From assembly GCA_033032175.1 (NCBI GenBank), contig CM065325.1:13916930-13980929 (forward strand): 64,000 nucleotides of DNA, written 5' to 3'. Positions 10,225 through 21,215 of the stretch are shown piece after piece (the first letter of the stretch is position 1; every line of letters begins with the position of its first letter). Source of the stretch: Saturnia japonica. Its lineage: Eukaryota; Arthropoda; Insecta; Lepidoptera; Saturniidae. The notes beneath the pieces are model-generated. The model searched no databases. It was not told the origin of the DNA and saw only the letters and a program-made list of their open reading frames with translations. Both the position numbers and the translations under genes were made by a program.

Positions 10225-10370
10225 TGTCTATATTTAGATGATTCTTTTTTTGTTGGAAAGGTGGTAACTCAAGGTTGGTCCCATTTTAATTTCATTGGAA
10301 TTGGATTTTCGTCTTCGAAGATACATCAGGGAACTTCTCAAAATAATGGAAGTTGGTTTTCATTTCTTTC
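10225..10370 (+). repeat. Dispersed repeat family D, fragment
   Basis: Contains GATTCTTTTTTTGTTG, GGTCCCATTTTAATTTCATTGG, ATTGGATTTTCGTCTTCGAAG and ATACATCAGGGAAC.TCTCAAAAT. The same order of words occurs at 24950, 48370 and 54085 (plus) and at 37075, 42675 and 61885 (minus). Confidence 0.6.
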
Positions 10371-10394
10371 TTGATGTTAACACTCTAAGTTTAA

Positions 10395-10575
10395 TGGGTG
10401 GATTGGCTCTTAAGTGCAGCTGCCGGAACACACCTATAGGTGCTTGGAAATCGATTTTTAACTTGACGGTGGGAAGCTAGCCAAGCGGACATTAGAAAAG
10501 TCCTTACCACTATGCGATGGTTTAATCATGATGTTTCCTTCGCCGACAGCTGGGGCTCATTCCAGCTATTCGAAC
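10395..10575 (-). mobile_element. MTJ-type SINE fragment (minus strand)
   Basis: CTCTTAAGTGCAGCTGCCGG, ACACCTATAGGTGCTTGG, AACTTGACGGTGGGAAGCTAGCC, and CATGATGTTTCCTTCGCCGACAGCTGGGGCTCATTCCA match the family. The head end is cut by the following LINE tail. Confidence 0.6.
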
Positions 10576-10584
10576 TTACGGCAC

Positions 10585-10760
10585 ACAGTTCAAATACAAC
10601 GGTGACTACCGAGATATCTAAATCCATCGGCGAACTGCATAAATATCTCTTCATTAAGCTTAAAAGACCCGATGTCGTAAGAAGGAGGGAACACACTGGC
10701 CGGGAGAAGGTTCCACAGCTTCACGGTACGACAAAGATAAGTTATCTTTGATAGCACGTC
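10585..10760 (-). pseudogene. Non-LTR retrotransposon ORF2 C-terminus (fragment)
   Basis: The minus-strand frame reads CRTVKLWNLLPASVFPPSYDI and GSFKL, the 'R..KLWN.LP..VFP..Y....FK' motif that closes ORF2 of Jockey/CR1-type LINEs. Related tails lie at 35620-35830 and 52350-52930. Only the last part of the element remains. Confidence 0.65.
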
Positions 10761-11299
10761 TTGCTTACAGACTACTGTATCTAGTATTATTTCTTGGCTA
10801 AATATTATATCACTCGAATTCACCACTGGAATAGTGACTTTCTCATTAAAAAATCAACTGTCAAATTTAACGCAAACAATCGAAGAAGTGACGGCGCAGC
10901 AAGAAAGCGACATCGGAATCCGCGGAAACCCGGAAACATTACATTTATACTGCAATTAATTTCCCAACGGCAGAGCAAGAGCAGAGATTATGGAATATTC
11001 ATCTGAAATTCCAAAGTTTATTTAAAGTTTATGGTTCGTAAAATTGAAATTCTCATTTATAAGTTTTCACACCTTTACTGAATATTTATATTCACTCCAT
11101 TTAATGAACAATGTACCAATAATTAACATAACGCTAACTTGAAAATATTGATTTTGCACTGTAAATAATTAGCGTAATTTATATTTGACTGACGAAGGCG
11201 TTACTGTGCAGTAAATCCATCGTAAATAATTTATCCGTTTCTTAGTTGCTTCCACCTGCAACAGATTAAAAGAGGTTTTCGTCTTCCTACAACTATTTT

Positions 11300-12530
11300 T
11301 TTAGTCTTAGTTAGTTTTTAGTCTTTTTAGTCTTAGAGCCCCCCTATGCAAATACAGAGCCGCTGATGGCTTTTACAGCTTTACCGGGCCTGAGCAACAA
11401 GCGCGCAAGGATGCTAAAGTGGCCGGACCTCGGCTTGGGCTGTTGCCGCGATTGCAACTAAGTCGCGATCTGACTAATTCCCCATCAGTAAAATTCGAGT
11501 TAAACTAACATATACTTACATATATTCATATTCCCCGCCTCCTGGGAGGAAGGGGGGAAAATGTGTATGTGTATTTAGTGATCTGAAAAGTATTTCTATA
11601 TTATCTATCGTAAAAAAAGAAAAAAAGTTCTTTAAAGAACCTATGTACCTATGTGGTGTATGTATGTTCATATGTGTGTAATGTTGTATGTCGAACGTAC
11701 CAAGGGGCTTTGTTGATTTTACGTAAGAATCGCGTTTGGAGGACTTGGAATGTATAAATATTGGATTTTGACATATGTGCGAATGCGGCGCAATTATCTA
11801 TGACCATTGCGGCTCTCTTCCTAATGGTACGGACATAAGAGTCTAAGATGAGCTTCTTATCGAGGGTCACGCCGAGATATTTAGTCTCGGTGGCCCAGGG
11901 GATCTTGTCTTTAAAGAGTTTGAGAGGTTTGATACCCTCGGAGATCTCTTTTTTGCTAGGGCTATGCACCATTTACGATTCCATTTACCGAGAGTGATAA
12001 CGGCACGTTGAACGGTATGTCTGAGATGAAGTCTGTGCCTATTAGAAGCGTAAATAACTGTATCGTCAGCGCATAGACCTACTTGGAGGGACGGGGTGGG
12101 TCTCTGACGTACAGGTTGAACAGGCAAGGAGCCAGAATGGAGCCTTGCGGGACGCCCGAGCGTACGGGGTGGGGTGTGGAAAGTACACCTTCCACTCGGT
12201 AGCAGAAGGTGCGGTCGGTGAGGTAGTCGCGGATGATATGAACTAATCTATCTGAGACTTGTAAGTGGTGTAGCTTGTATACCAGTCCGGCGTGCCATAC
12301 CTCATCGAAGCCCTTCGTGATGTCGAAGAAGACTGCAAGCGTACGATACGGTTTATCTTTCGCGAAATTAGTTTATATGTGCTCCGTGAGGCGTTGCACT
12401 TGGTGCGTACAAGAGTGTCTAACGCGAAACCCGAACTGTTCCGGTGGGTATAGATTGAGACGGTTCAGAAGGAGCCGCTCATAGATTTTACCTAAGGTAT
12501 TCAAGTGACTAATCGGGCGATATAAACATT
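11300..12530 (-). mobile_element. Jockey-type LINE, 5'-truncated, inactive
   Basis: On the minus strand the reverse transcriptase region is readable across frame breaks: a palm-like AVFFDITKGFDEVWHAGLV (near 12330), GVPQGSILAPCLFNLYV (near 12140), then in another frame the catalytic CADDTVIYAS (near 12065), then YLGVTLDKKLILDS (near 11870). A stop and a shift separate these blocks. The 3' UTR follows (GGCCACTTTAGCATCC) and the element ends in a (GACTAAAAA)n-like tail near 11300-11340. The 5' truncation falls near 12530. It is a dead copy. Confidence 0.8.
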
Positions 12531-13250
12531 TAAATAGTAAGGCAAACTTATGACATCAGCACGCGGCGCAGTTCGCCTTTTAGACAAATAGAGACTGTGA
12601 CAGAGTTTTAATTCCAAATTGCTCGTCTATTCAATACAAGTTACAATGTCTTATTTTTACCGTACCGTAAAACTGTGGTAACGTTTTCAGCTAGTGTGTT
12701 CCTACTTTCTCATGATATCGGTTTCTTCAAAAGATTTGCAAGCTGCCATTGATTGTTTGTTTACCGATCTCACGGTGGTAGCCGTTGGTTTTCGATTGTA
12801 CTCAGCATACCATTAGATACAGTACAGTCCATTTGCCGAATTACTAGTAAAAAAGAATATCGTCTTAAAATTTGTGAAACCTCTGTGCGTAACTTTTTTC
12901 TGCGTAGATATCCAAATCTAGACTAAACATATTGACTTACCTCGGTGTAAAATAGTGTAGGACGACGCAATGTGAATTTGATTTGCATACGTTCAGAGGT
13001 CCGCAAAGTCAAGTGAGGGGTTTTTTCTTTAATCCAATCGAGATGGGTTCACTTCATAGCGTTGGAAACACGTTTTTTTCATTCCGCGCCAGTATCAGCA
13101 TACAAAGAAGCTCCTTTTGAAGGTAGCAAATATGTAAATCAAAAATTTTATTCCATTTTTAAACTAATAAAGAATGTTATTGGTGTGTTTATTATGAACA
13201 GTGAGCGTGCATTCAAGCGTTCGAAAGAATCAGTGTACGGACATCTCATC

Positions 13251-13905
13251 GAGTTTTTGGCGGGATCTTGAAGTGACATGTTGTGGTTTTAATTTTTTAT
13301 TCATTAATTTGGGATATATATATATATATACATATACTGTGTGAATATTTCTAATTTTGTGCTACACTTTTCGTAGTACTTTTAGAGATGTGAATGTAAT
13401 TAAGCATTTTAGATATTAATCCAATACACATTATTATTTTAAAATTATTATTAAATTGTATTAAAAGCTTTTCGTTTTATGTCAAGCGAGAATGATTGTT
13501 TTTAAATATATATTGAATATGATTTAATTTAAATAATTATTAATTCAAATATTCATGTTATTGTAAATTACTGAATTTATCTCTGTATGTAATTTGAGAT
13601 TTTTAAATAGTATTGCATGCCAGTATAAATGCTTAAGTATTGTCTACTAAAACAAAAAAAAAATAATATATATTGTTTGATTTTGTTTGATAGTTGTGCA
13701 TAAGTGAAATGGAATAAAAATATAAAGTGGGAAAATGTATTTTGAGTTGTCCCAAAAATTTCCTAGATAGTTCTGACAGGGGAGCCACCATCTTGTCAGA
13801 AAAACCCCAATTTGTATATTGGAAAATTTTACGAAGGCTTAAAAACATTGACACTGGCAAGTGCTTTTGCGGCGCCAAAACAAGAAGAAAAGATACCGCA
13901 TTAAT
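13251..13905 (+). repeat. Repeat family B (LINE 3' end-like), copy 1, split by repeat H
   Basis: It starts with GAGTTTTTGGCGGGATCTTGAAG, which reads E-F-L-A-G-S-stop, as at LINE ORF2 ends. It resumes near 13690 with TTGTGCATAAGTGAAATGG, then GGGGAGCCACCATCTTGTCAG and CATTGACACTGGCAAGTGCTTTTG. Copies at 22985-23285 and 48778-49085 lack the intervening DNA. Confidence 0.6.
13340..13650 (+). repeat. AT-rich dispersed repeat H inside family B
   Basis: About 300 bases, from TTCGTAGTAC to AAATGCTTAAGTATTGTC. They match the reverse complement of 37665-37980 almost end to end. There is no coding potential. A (TA)n run precedes it at 13315-13330. Confidence 0.65.
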
Positions 13906-13934
13906 GACGTGACTTTGGATCCCTGTAATATCAG

Positions 13935-14695
13935 TATAGGACATTTTCTAATGCCTACTCGGCTAGCTACTGCCCTCAAGTTGAAAATATTTCACTTATA
14001 TGCTACCTGTCCACTGAAGCGGAGCGGTGTAAATTTCGACCAATACAACTGCATAAAAATCAATAGATGCAATCCATGAGTTCAATGTATGTTTAAAAGT
14101 TAAACCAACTTATTGAGTAATATTGGTCTGTGGATAAAAAGCCTAAACAAATCTGTATAAATTAATTGTTTATATATTTAATATTCCATTTGGAAAATGT
14201 TTTGAAACAGCAATTAGAAAACGTGACGTCACTATTCAGGCAATATGAACGTTTAAGCTCTTGCGTGAGTTCGGTGAGTTTTCATGGTTGTCAGTTCACT
14301 TGTTACCTTTCTTGTTACCTTTGATGGCTATGACATATAAAATGAACGATGACGTCACAGGACCATAATGCCACATTTCGTTGGCGTATTTTTTACCTAA
14401 TTAAAAAAAAATACTTGTGCAATAATTAAAACTTTTTTGTTCAACCAATAAAGTGTTTCAACTTTCAAACTATTAAGTGTTTAAAATAATTTTTAAAAAG
14501 TTGTTTGAATTCTATTGATCGAAGTTTGCTAGAGATGCAATTTTTTTGGTCGAAATTTCCAAAGCTCCGCTCTAGTGGACAAGCAGCCTTAGAGGCGTGC
14601 TCCGACAGTTGCACTTGAGCGTTAGTTCCTCTACGAGACTTAGCGTCCATCTTGATTCACATCATCACTTAAGATCAGGGCAGGTGAGATAAAGT
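13935..14695 (+). mobile_element. MTJ-type SINE split by a MITE
   Basis: The left half (13938-13990: ACATTTTCTAATGCCTACTCGGCTAGCTAC, CCCTCAAGTTGAAAAT) and right half (14589-14695: CCGACAGTTGCACTTGAG, ACGAGACTTAGCGTCCATC, CATCACTTAAGATCAGG.CAGGT) are the two consecutive parts of one SINE, separated by 14002-14588. Confidence 0.65.
14002..14588. mobile_element. MITE with GTCCACT...AGTGGAC inverted ends
   Basis: The left end GCTACCTGTCCACTGAAGCG..AAATTTCGACCAA is mirrored by the right end TTGGTCGAAATTTCC..CGCTCTAGTGGACAAGCAGC. The inverted match covers about 50 bases with a few differences. There is no transposase. The insertion point in the SINE is clear, but the target duplication is not (perhaps TA or TTA), so the superfamily is undecided. 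Confidence 0.65.
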
Positions 14696-15185
14696 AAAAA
14701 AAAAACAATAAAGAATTAATAGTAATAATTTTTATAAGGCCATTGTAATTATAAGTCGCCATTTATTATATTAAAATAATTATTTCACGCTGTCAAAATT
14801 AGTCCCCGCAAGAATTGAATAAGCAACTTCAGTGGTTTTTTTACAAACATGATCTCCGCTAAACGTAGCGTCGAACATAAATTATAGAGAAAAAAATGTA
14901 AACACATTTTGCTCGAAAACACGAGTATAATGCGAGCGTTGTGTGAAAGCTTTTGAAAGGCCCCAGAGCACGCCTGGGCATGTCTTTGTGTCGTGTAATG
15001 ATTTTTTTTTACAGAGCCTCCTACATCGTGTGCAGACGGTTCATTAGTGCGAGATAAGGCGCCATCTTATGGTCAACAAGTATTATGATAAATTTATAGT
15101 GTACTTTAATTAATTCCTAAGCAACTTACACTACAATATTTATATCGAAACAATAAAGAAAATTAAGTGTCTGTTTGTAATATCA
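14696..15185. other. No gene; AT-rich
   Basis: No coding or repeat signature is clear. A short GC-richer patch (14955-15070, AAGGCCCCAGAGCACGCCTGGGC) is not recognised. Confidence 0.4.
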
Positions 15186-15189
15186 AATA

Positions 15190-15400
15190 AGAGACTTTTT
15201 ACTAAATGCATATAAAAGGACGTATGGTACTTATAATAAAACAATATTTTTTCCTGTCTGTTTGTTCCGGGTAATCTCCGAAACGGTTGGACTGATTTTG
15301 ACGAGACTTTCACTGGAAGATAGCTCTGTTATAAGAGGTAACTTAGGCTACTTTTATTTTAGAAAAATAATTAAATACCGCAATAAAAAAAATGGTAATA
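15190..15400 (-). repeat. Dispersed repeat family J, minus-strand copy
   Basis: Minus strand carries the words seen at 25560-25745 and 35990-36250: AAAGTAGCCTAAGTTA, GTCAAAATCAGTCCAACCGTTTCGGAGA, AACAAACAGACAGG and ATGCATTTAGTAAAAAG. Confidence 0.6.
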
Positions 15401-16060
15401 GTGAATCAATTCGGGCGCTTAAATGACTTACGCTGAGTAAGCCATGAGAGATATTATATGAAATTAATATATTACTTAATTGTTGATATTAAAAAGACTA
15501 ACAAAAAAGCCACAGAGAGTATGAATCTATCTTCTAAGGATCGCCCACAATAAGCATTTTAATCTTTAAAATAACTGGGAGCGGGGTTAGTACGATTCGC
15601 GTGTTGCCCGATTATCGATATTCTGTAGTTTACGTAAGCGCATCTCGGGCTAAGATAGTTTTTTTATACATATATTGGTTAAAATTCCTTTTCAAATTAC
15701 TGAATAAAACAGTACAGAATTGGAAACCCAAACCTGTTCACAAAAGCGTTAGTAGGCCACCGATTAGATAGATGGATTGAGGATCTGATTAAGATAACGG
15801 GGAGAACTTGCATAAATTTCCTTAGAGACACGTGAATGTTTTGCAATGAAAAAAGCTTGTAAGTACTCAACTTTGGATAGAAACAGGCTGAAAAAGAAGA
15901 ATTTTTTTTTTATCCAGTTGGACATATATGAGTCACCCTTTAGATTTTTTTTTTCTAGTACATTTGTTGTTGTATGAGGATTACTAGAAATTTTATGTTA
16001 GATGGACAGATGGTTTGTCATGAATAAATCATAGACATGGATGATCAAATACCACAATCT
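15400..16060. other. No gene seen
   Basis: AT-rich intergenic DNA. One fragment near 15740-15900 (GATGGATTGAGGATCTGATTAAGA.AACGGGG..TGG.TAGAAACAGGCTGAAAAAGAAG) recalls the end of an RTE-type LINE ORF, but the match is too short and decayed to claim. Confidence 0.35.
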
Positions 16061-16069
16061 AATATGAAA

Positions 16070-16345
16070 TACCACTGAATGTAATATATTTTTCATCACA
16101 CTTGCAAGTAAACAGTGTGAGTGTGTACAACATAATTATTATGTAACCCCCTAAATAAAACCCGAGGGCCTTTTTTGCGCTAACAACCGAGGGCGTAATG
16201 ACTTTTGCAATTGATGCCATTTTTTTACAGTCCATTTGACTGTATGCGTCTTTGTGCCTTTTATGTTTCTGAATGCAACATATATAAATTACATGGAACA
16301 TTAGCCGACCAACCGCATAAAAAAAAACCCGCTCTTCACAAAAAT
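16070..16345. repeat. Dispersed repeat family E, copy 1
   Basis: About 270 bases matching 55740-56015 in the same orientation: TTTTTCATCA.ACTTGCAA, GTAACCCCCTAAATAAAACCC, TTTTTTGCGCTAAC, GGGCGTA..TGACTTTTGCAATTGAT, TTTACAGTCCATTTG.CTGTATG and CGTTTCTGAA.GCAACATAT. The minus strand is partly open (KKALGFYLGGY), so the repeat may descend from coding DNA, which I do not recognise. Confidence 0.6.
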
Positions 16346-16349
16346 TGTT

Positions 16350-17590
16350 TATGTCGGATAATTATGTCGTTCTGATTATGGAATTCGTACGAATGATTTA
16401 GTATTCTTACTATTGACTGGGCGCGATAGTAACAGGTGTTATAAGTGACCGCAGGCACTTTGTAAGCAGACAACGACCGGGTTGTAGACATTATCGCTTG
16501 AGCTGTGGGATAGTGAAGGCCTCAGTTAATAAATCAACAAGAATAAACACGGATCCTTATTGTTATCTTGCTGCGTGTTACTAACAAATCTGGTCAAGCG
16601 TTGCTGAGCTGTTTTGGAGTCCACAGGAAACATACATAAAAACTTCGATTTTTATATAAAAGAAAAAGTTGTTGAACAATTCTAAATAGATACAACAGTA
16701 ATTTACTTACAAAATCCTATAAATTCATTCGAAACTAACTATACGTTATACCTGGGATACTTCGGCTCATTAATATTGTTTCAAAACTGCAACGTATATA
16801 AATTTACTTGTAAAACTATAACGAACCCTGCAAAGTGAGATATTCTTGAAGCAAAAGTACATTTTATATCGTCCGATATTTCAAGGAAAAAATGATATCG
16901 TATTCGATATAGAGATTTTTTACATATTTTACTTTTATATAGTAGTATGGCAAAGTGACGAATAGTTACATACAATACGTCTAGTGTAACTATTTTCACC
17001 ACAAGAAAACAAGAAAATTAATATACTGTAGAGTTTTTTCTCACAATACATCCGGGAATCATAAAAATTCACTCTCATAAATTGTCCATAACGCACCTAA
17101 AGAGGATCCCATCTTTAATCATTTTGATTATCTTTAATGTAATCTTTTTATTGTTTTTATTATAGCCTTCTACAGAGCAACCACTAGAAATAATAAAATA
17201 TTACTGGTAGCGATATTTATTTATGCCGTGTCGGTGTTGTATCGTCTAGTACAAAACTCAATGATCGAGCAAGAAGCACGAAAACGAAATCAAGTAACAT
17301 TTCGTATACAAGTTGTTTACAGCACAAATTAATGTTGAACCTTTTAATTAACAGAATTGGCCCTTGTGCGTTCAATCGCAAAACTTTGTTTTGTTATTAT
17401 TGTTCTGAATAAGAATTGTTTGAATTTATCTTTGAAGGAATGAAGAGTTTCTTGTGAGGTACATAAGTATAAGTGAAATATAAACACTGACAGTATACAA
17501 CTGGCCTAAAGTTAAGGGTTCTTGAGCTCGCGATATAAATAGCTACGTTCGAAAGTTTCTCTTTGGCAATAAAATCCGAAGTGAAATAAT
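16350..17590. other. No gene seen
   Basis: AT-rich DNA. A worn repeat word (CTGGTCAAGCGTTGCTGAGCTG) occurs near 16590. The open frames at 16781-17002 and 17397-17597 have no motif and sit in low-complexity DNA. Confidence 0.4.
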
Positions 17591-18000
17591 TCGCCAAAGG
17601 ATCGAAGTTGCTGAAGTAGCTTTAAGACTAGCAAGCAGAAATGGCAATAGGTCGTTAGTATCTATGATAGAACCTGGATATCAGCTTTAGTCATTTGATT
17701 TAGTTCAAAGGCGAGCTGTGGCAATTGTTGACGATTCTAAACTCACATGCGGTAACAAACCTTTCAGTCTAAGGAGAGATTTTGCCTCCTTATCTAAATG
17801 GTTGTGGATAGCCCTTTTTCAGAAGGGGGGTTTTCGTGAACGCTCCGGACGTGGAATGAGCTTTCTGCTTTGATTTTCCCAGAGGAATCCAGTATGGACT
17901 TCTTCAAAAAGGGAATGAATAGGTTTGTAAAGGTTCGGCAACATTCATATAGCTTTTCTGGTAATTACCGATTAACCGGGCCTAATTACCGATTTGACAG
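17590..18000 (+). pseudogene. Jockey-type LINE ORF2 C-terminus, broken
   Basis: Plus-strand translation gives LVQRRAVAIVDDSKLTCG, LRRDFASLSKWLW, GFRERSGRGMSF, then in a shifted frame WNELSALIFPEESSMDFFKK and GMNRFVKVRQHSYSF. These are the 'Q.RA..I..D', 'R..F.SL', 'WN.LP...FP....M.FFK.G.NR' blocks after the reverse transcriptase. A stop in the middle and a frameshift near 17860 make it dead. Confidence 0.75.
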
Positions 18001-18290
18001 ATAATAAGTTCCAGAATCATGTTAAGTAAGTTTTATTGTCAAAGGGGTATTTATAGGGTAGCTGATTACGTGAATGATGGTGTTGTCTGGATGTGATTCC
18101 CTCTCTTTGTACATCTACTGAAAATGATAATAACTGTGTATATTTGAATACAGGAAAACTAATTAAAACAAGAAAATAAGATGTTGATAAACCCGATCGA
18201 GTTTCTTGCCGGTTCTTCTTGATGGCTGGGATGTTTTCCGAACCGGTGTTTTGACATTCATACGTGCCTTCTTGGTTTAAAAAGAATCAA
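18000..18290 (+). repeat. CR1-like LINE 3' end
   Basis: The frame remnant L-T-D-N-K-F-Q-N-H-V-K and LLSKGYL, followed by GATTACGTGAATGATGGTG and the 3' UTR words AAACCCGATCGAGTTTCTTG and GATGTTTTCCGAACCGG. The same tail occurs at 27720-28090, 45830-46545 (plus), 38815-38965 and 50880-51130 (minus). Confidence 0.65.
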
Positions 18291-18299
18291 AAATATTTT

Positions 18300-19850
18300 G
18301 ATCTGATTTGATTTGGTGGTATATACGTTTATAGTATGTGGTAACCATTTGACACATGACGGACCGCATATTTAATTTGCGTAAGTGGGTATAGTAAAAT
18401 ATATCTATCTCTTTTACATTAGCTACAATACTTGAGGCTATTTTTACTGTATAAAGGAAGTTCTTTTCGATCTTCTCCTGCAATAAACTTATTAATTTAA
18501 AAAAAAAGTATACAAACCCAAGTAGAAACGTCTGTAAAAGCTTGTTAAAATAACTCGGTAGTCATCCAAGCCATTTATCTCCCAGGAGGGTCTTAAAACT
18601 AACAAAAGGCACTCAATGCAGTTAGAGTCGGGAGGTCTAACGCTAAAGGTTCGCTGTGTGTCGTGTGACGCTACATTTTTCTTGTCACAGGTGCCTTGGA
18701 TTAGTTTTAAAGATACCCTTATATTTAGTATGTTGTACGGTGACCATGTTTTATAGAACATGAACCTGTTCAAATATTTGAATTAAGTTTCTGCTGGGTG
18801 ATAGGAAATGACTATTGCCTGATTGGATCGCAATCACCATACACCATATTATGGAGGGTAGAAAGAGATATATATGAGGATAAAGTTGAAAAAGTGTCCA
18901 GCTGCACGCAGCAAATTACAATTCAATAACCCACCAAAATGTCGCTAGTATTGCAAGAGGAAATGATACTTTTTCATGATTTTATTTATAGTTTTTACAA
19001 TCGTAAAACTTAAGAAAATAATTTAACAATAATGAGAAAAATTTGCGAGATGAAAGGTTGTCAAAGTGGGCAAAAAAAAAAATAAAAAAAAAATATCTTA
19101 AAAATTTATGCACTTGCTACCGTAGTACCAACCTAATATGACGCTTTTTGACGGACTCTTTTGCATACATAGAGATGGTACTCATAGCCTTTTAACATCC
19201 ATATAGCAGAACCATGTGAAATGGTAGAACATGGAACTACAGCCGCCATGTTGAAAACTTAACTCAGCTTCAGTTGCTGCGGTGAGTGTGACAAGCTATG
19301 TCATAAATTTCCAATTTATTAATATTTTCAAGTAGAACTGTACAAAATATCTGTAGCTATGTGCATTAAATATATGGCAAAGGGTTTATCTTAAATTTAT
19401 TTATATACATGCGTTTAATTTTTCCAGGTGTGTAAGTGAAGGTTTAATTTAATTAGTAATTAAAGAAAGAATATACTTGATAAATATGCAAAGAATAGCA
19501 ACACTAGAGTAATTATGTATATAACATATGTAAGACCACACTGGCATGCTTTGGCAGCTTAGGCTTAACCAGTATATCATATCTAATAAGTAAACGAGTG
19601 ATAGGGATTTGCGCCCCACTTAGAAGTGACCACCATACACATGGTAGTAAACCATCAAAGTGGTCTTTCGGTTTGTCGCGTTTCGAGATAATATATTTGT
19701 ATAAAAAATTCGATCAGTGATTTTTTAATCATAAACTATTTTCTGTTTGACATATAGTAGCATGACAGCAGTATGAACCTAAACAATATTAAAAAATTTA
19801 AAAGGAGGAAATAATTTCACACACGGCCATTTAATTCCAAACCAAGCAAA
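18300..19850. other. No gene seen
   Basis: AT-rich DNA with poly-A runs near 19070-19095. The open frame at 18492-18773 (minus) has no recognisable domain. Confidence 0.4.
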
Positions 19851-19867
19851 GCTTGTAATATAGTAAC

Positions 19868-19920
19868 TAAACAGATAACTAACTAACTAACTACCTAAAC
19901 TAAATAACTAACTAACATAT
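19868..19920 (+). repeat. (AACT)n simple repeat
   Basis: Imperfect AACT/AACTA units at 19868-19917. Similar AACTAACTGACTAAC words at 28180-28200 start a lepidopteran dispersed repeat. Confidence 0.7.
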
Positions 19921-19984
19921 ATAGATATTTAACACCCAGACACACACAACTGACATTTATGCTCATCACACATTGTCAGTCATG

Positions 19985-20055
19985 GGCGGGGATTGAACCC
20001 GCGACCTCTCAGCTCAATAGTAGCGTTTACTAACACTGTGCCACGAGGTCTGTCA
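19985..20055 (-). mobile_element. tRNA-derived SINE head (second type)
   Basis: On the minus strand a near-perfect box A TGGCACAGTGT (20043-20033) is followed by a perfect box B GGTTCAATCCC (19999-19989). A T-arm with paired GCGGG/CCCGC surrounds box B. The acceptor ends do not pair, so this is a SINE head rather than a working tRNA gene. The neighbouring 20050-20135 is repeated inverted at 51140-51215. Confidence 0.6.
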
Positions 20056-20135
20056 AAGAGTATTATTATCTACATCACTTGCTGCCACTTTTCGTTGATT
20101 GACAATGTCAATGTTTTGGGGGGTCTAAGTTCAAT
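20050..20135 (+). repeat. Dispersed repeat also found inverted at 51140-51215
   Basis: The shared order is AGTATTAT..CT.CATCACTTGCTG.CACTTTTCGTT, then GACAATGTCAAT.TTTTGGGG and GGTCTAAG. About nine in ten bases agree with the reverse complement of the second copy. Confidence 0.65.
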
Positions 20136-20599
20136 GGCACTTGTCCGGTTAGAATTCGCAGTATTAATTTATTTTATCTAATATATTAGTAACAGATATT
20201 ATACATAAATTTTAGCTTTCTGCTGCCATATAAACTTTAACCGTGCCAAATCTCACAGTCTTCCGTGAACATAATACGTTTAAAAAGGTACCGAAAGCTT
20301 TTGCTTCACGTATAAATATATGTATAGATTAAGAAAAGACAGTTTGATCCCACAGTCAAACCGATCACAACACGGTATTAATTATTTCATAAACACAAAA
20401 AAAACAATACATATCCAGCTGCCGAGAGGTTTGTAGGATTGGTAGTAATTTAAGAATGATTAATTAAGCTTTCCATGTACAAAATTTCATAAAAATCGGT
20501 CAAGTCATTTTTCAATAAAATCCGATAATAAAAACAGACAGGTAGACAAACAAATGTCATAATCGATAGCATTGTACTTTAATACATGCCCATTAAGAA

Positions 20600-20880
20600 A
20601 CAGAGGCAGGGCACAGAAAAAATGTTTTTAATTTTCTCTTTCCTTAGAGCAGTTTGACTGGTGGAATACTCCACCCTACAGAAGATCATGGCGAAATAAC
20701 CTAGTGTTATGTTTTTGCGGGGAGTAGGGTTTTAGAACTCCTTGGGGTTGAGAGGATCAAGGTCGGTAACGCGCTAGTGGTAACGTCGGTAATATACACG
20801 CGTCCATAAGATATCGGAGTCGCTTACCATCAGGTGGGTCGTAGACTTGTTCCCAATCTTTGTTGATTTAAAAAAATAGA
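20600..20880 (+). repeat. Dispersed repeat family F, copy 1
   Basis: Words AGGCAGGGCACAG, GACTGGTGGAATACTCCACCCTAC, GGGGAGTAGGGTTTTAGAAC, GCGTCCATAAGATATCGGAG and CGCTTACCATCAGGTGGGTCG. Copies lie at 47995-48260 (plus) and 25236-25300 and 30375-30780 (minus). The 'GCTTACCATCAGG.GG.CGTA.GCTTGTTTGCC' end is very common in Lepidoptera. Confidence 0.65.
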
Positions 20881-20984
20881 TAAAAATTACATGTACAGAC
20901 GGAACTACCGATTTATTAATATAGACGAATTTAGTAGGTAATCCAAAAAAGTGGATTTATAAAAAATCCGATTGCTTTTTTTAC

Positions 20985-21215
20985 CGCCTTATTAGCCTAG
21001 TGGTCTTAAGCGCGACTGCTATACTGGAGGTCCTGGGTTCGATTCCTAGATCGAGCAAAATGTCATTGGGTTTTTTATGAAATTCTCCCGATTACTGGCA
21101 ATAGGGCTCGCCCCCTATTACATGAAACCTAAAAACATACCCGGCGAACTGTGGGTGTAGATTCTCTCCCTGATCCTTCGTAGATACAGGCGTGATGGTA
21201 TATTTAAAACACTCC
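20985..21215 (+). mobile_element. SINE-1, best-preserved copy
   Basis: The plus strand has a consensus-perfect box A TAGCCTAGTGG (20993-21003) and box B GGTTCGATTCC (21036-21046) within a tRNA-like T arm. A body shared with 3205-3436 and 40372-40600 follows (TTGGGTTTTTTATGAAATTCTC, CTGGCAATAGGGCTCGCCCC, GGCGAACTGTGGGTGTAG). The internal promoter would recruit RNA polymerase III. Mobility would depend on a partner LINE. Confidence 0.85.

Noticed and set aside
11649..12127. Two separate small host genes
   Set aside because: Both frames are parts of one Jockey-type reverse transcriptase (ADD box, Y-L-G-V motif) separated by a frameshift.
19985..20055. A functional tRNA gene
   Set aside because: Box A, box B and the T arm are good, but the acceptor ends do not pair and the segment is embedded in repeat DNA. 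A SINE head fits better.
20985..21060. A functional tRNA gene
   Set aside because: Perfect A and B boxes, but the same head and body recur at two other places with tails, so it is SINE-1.
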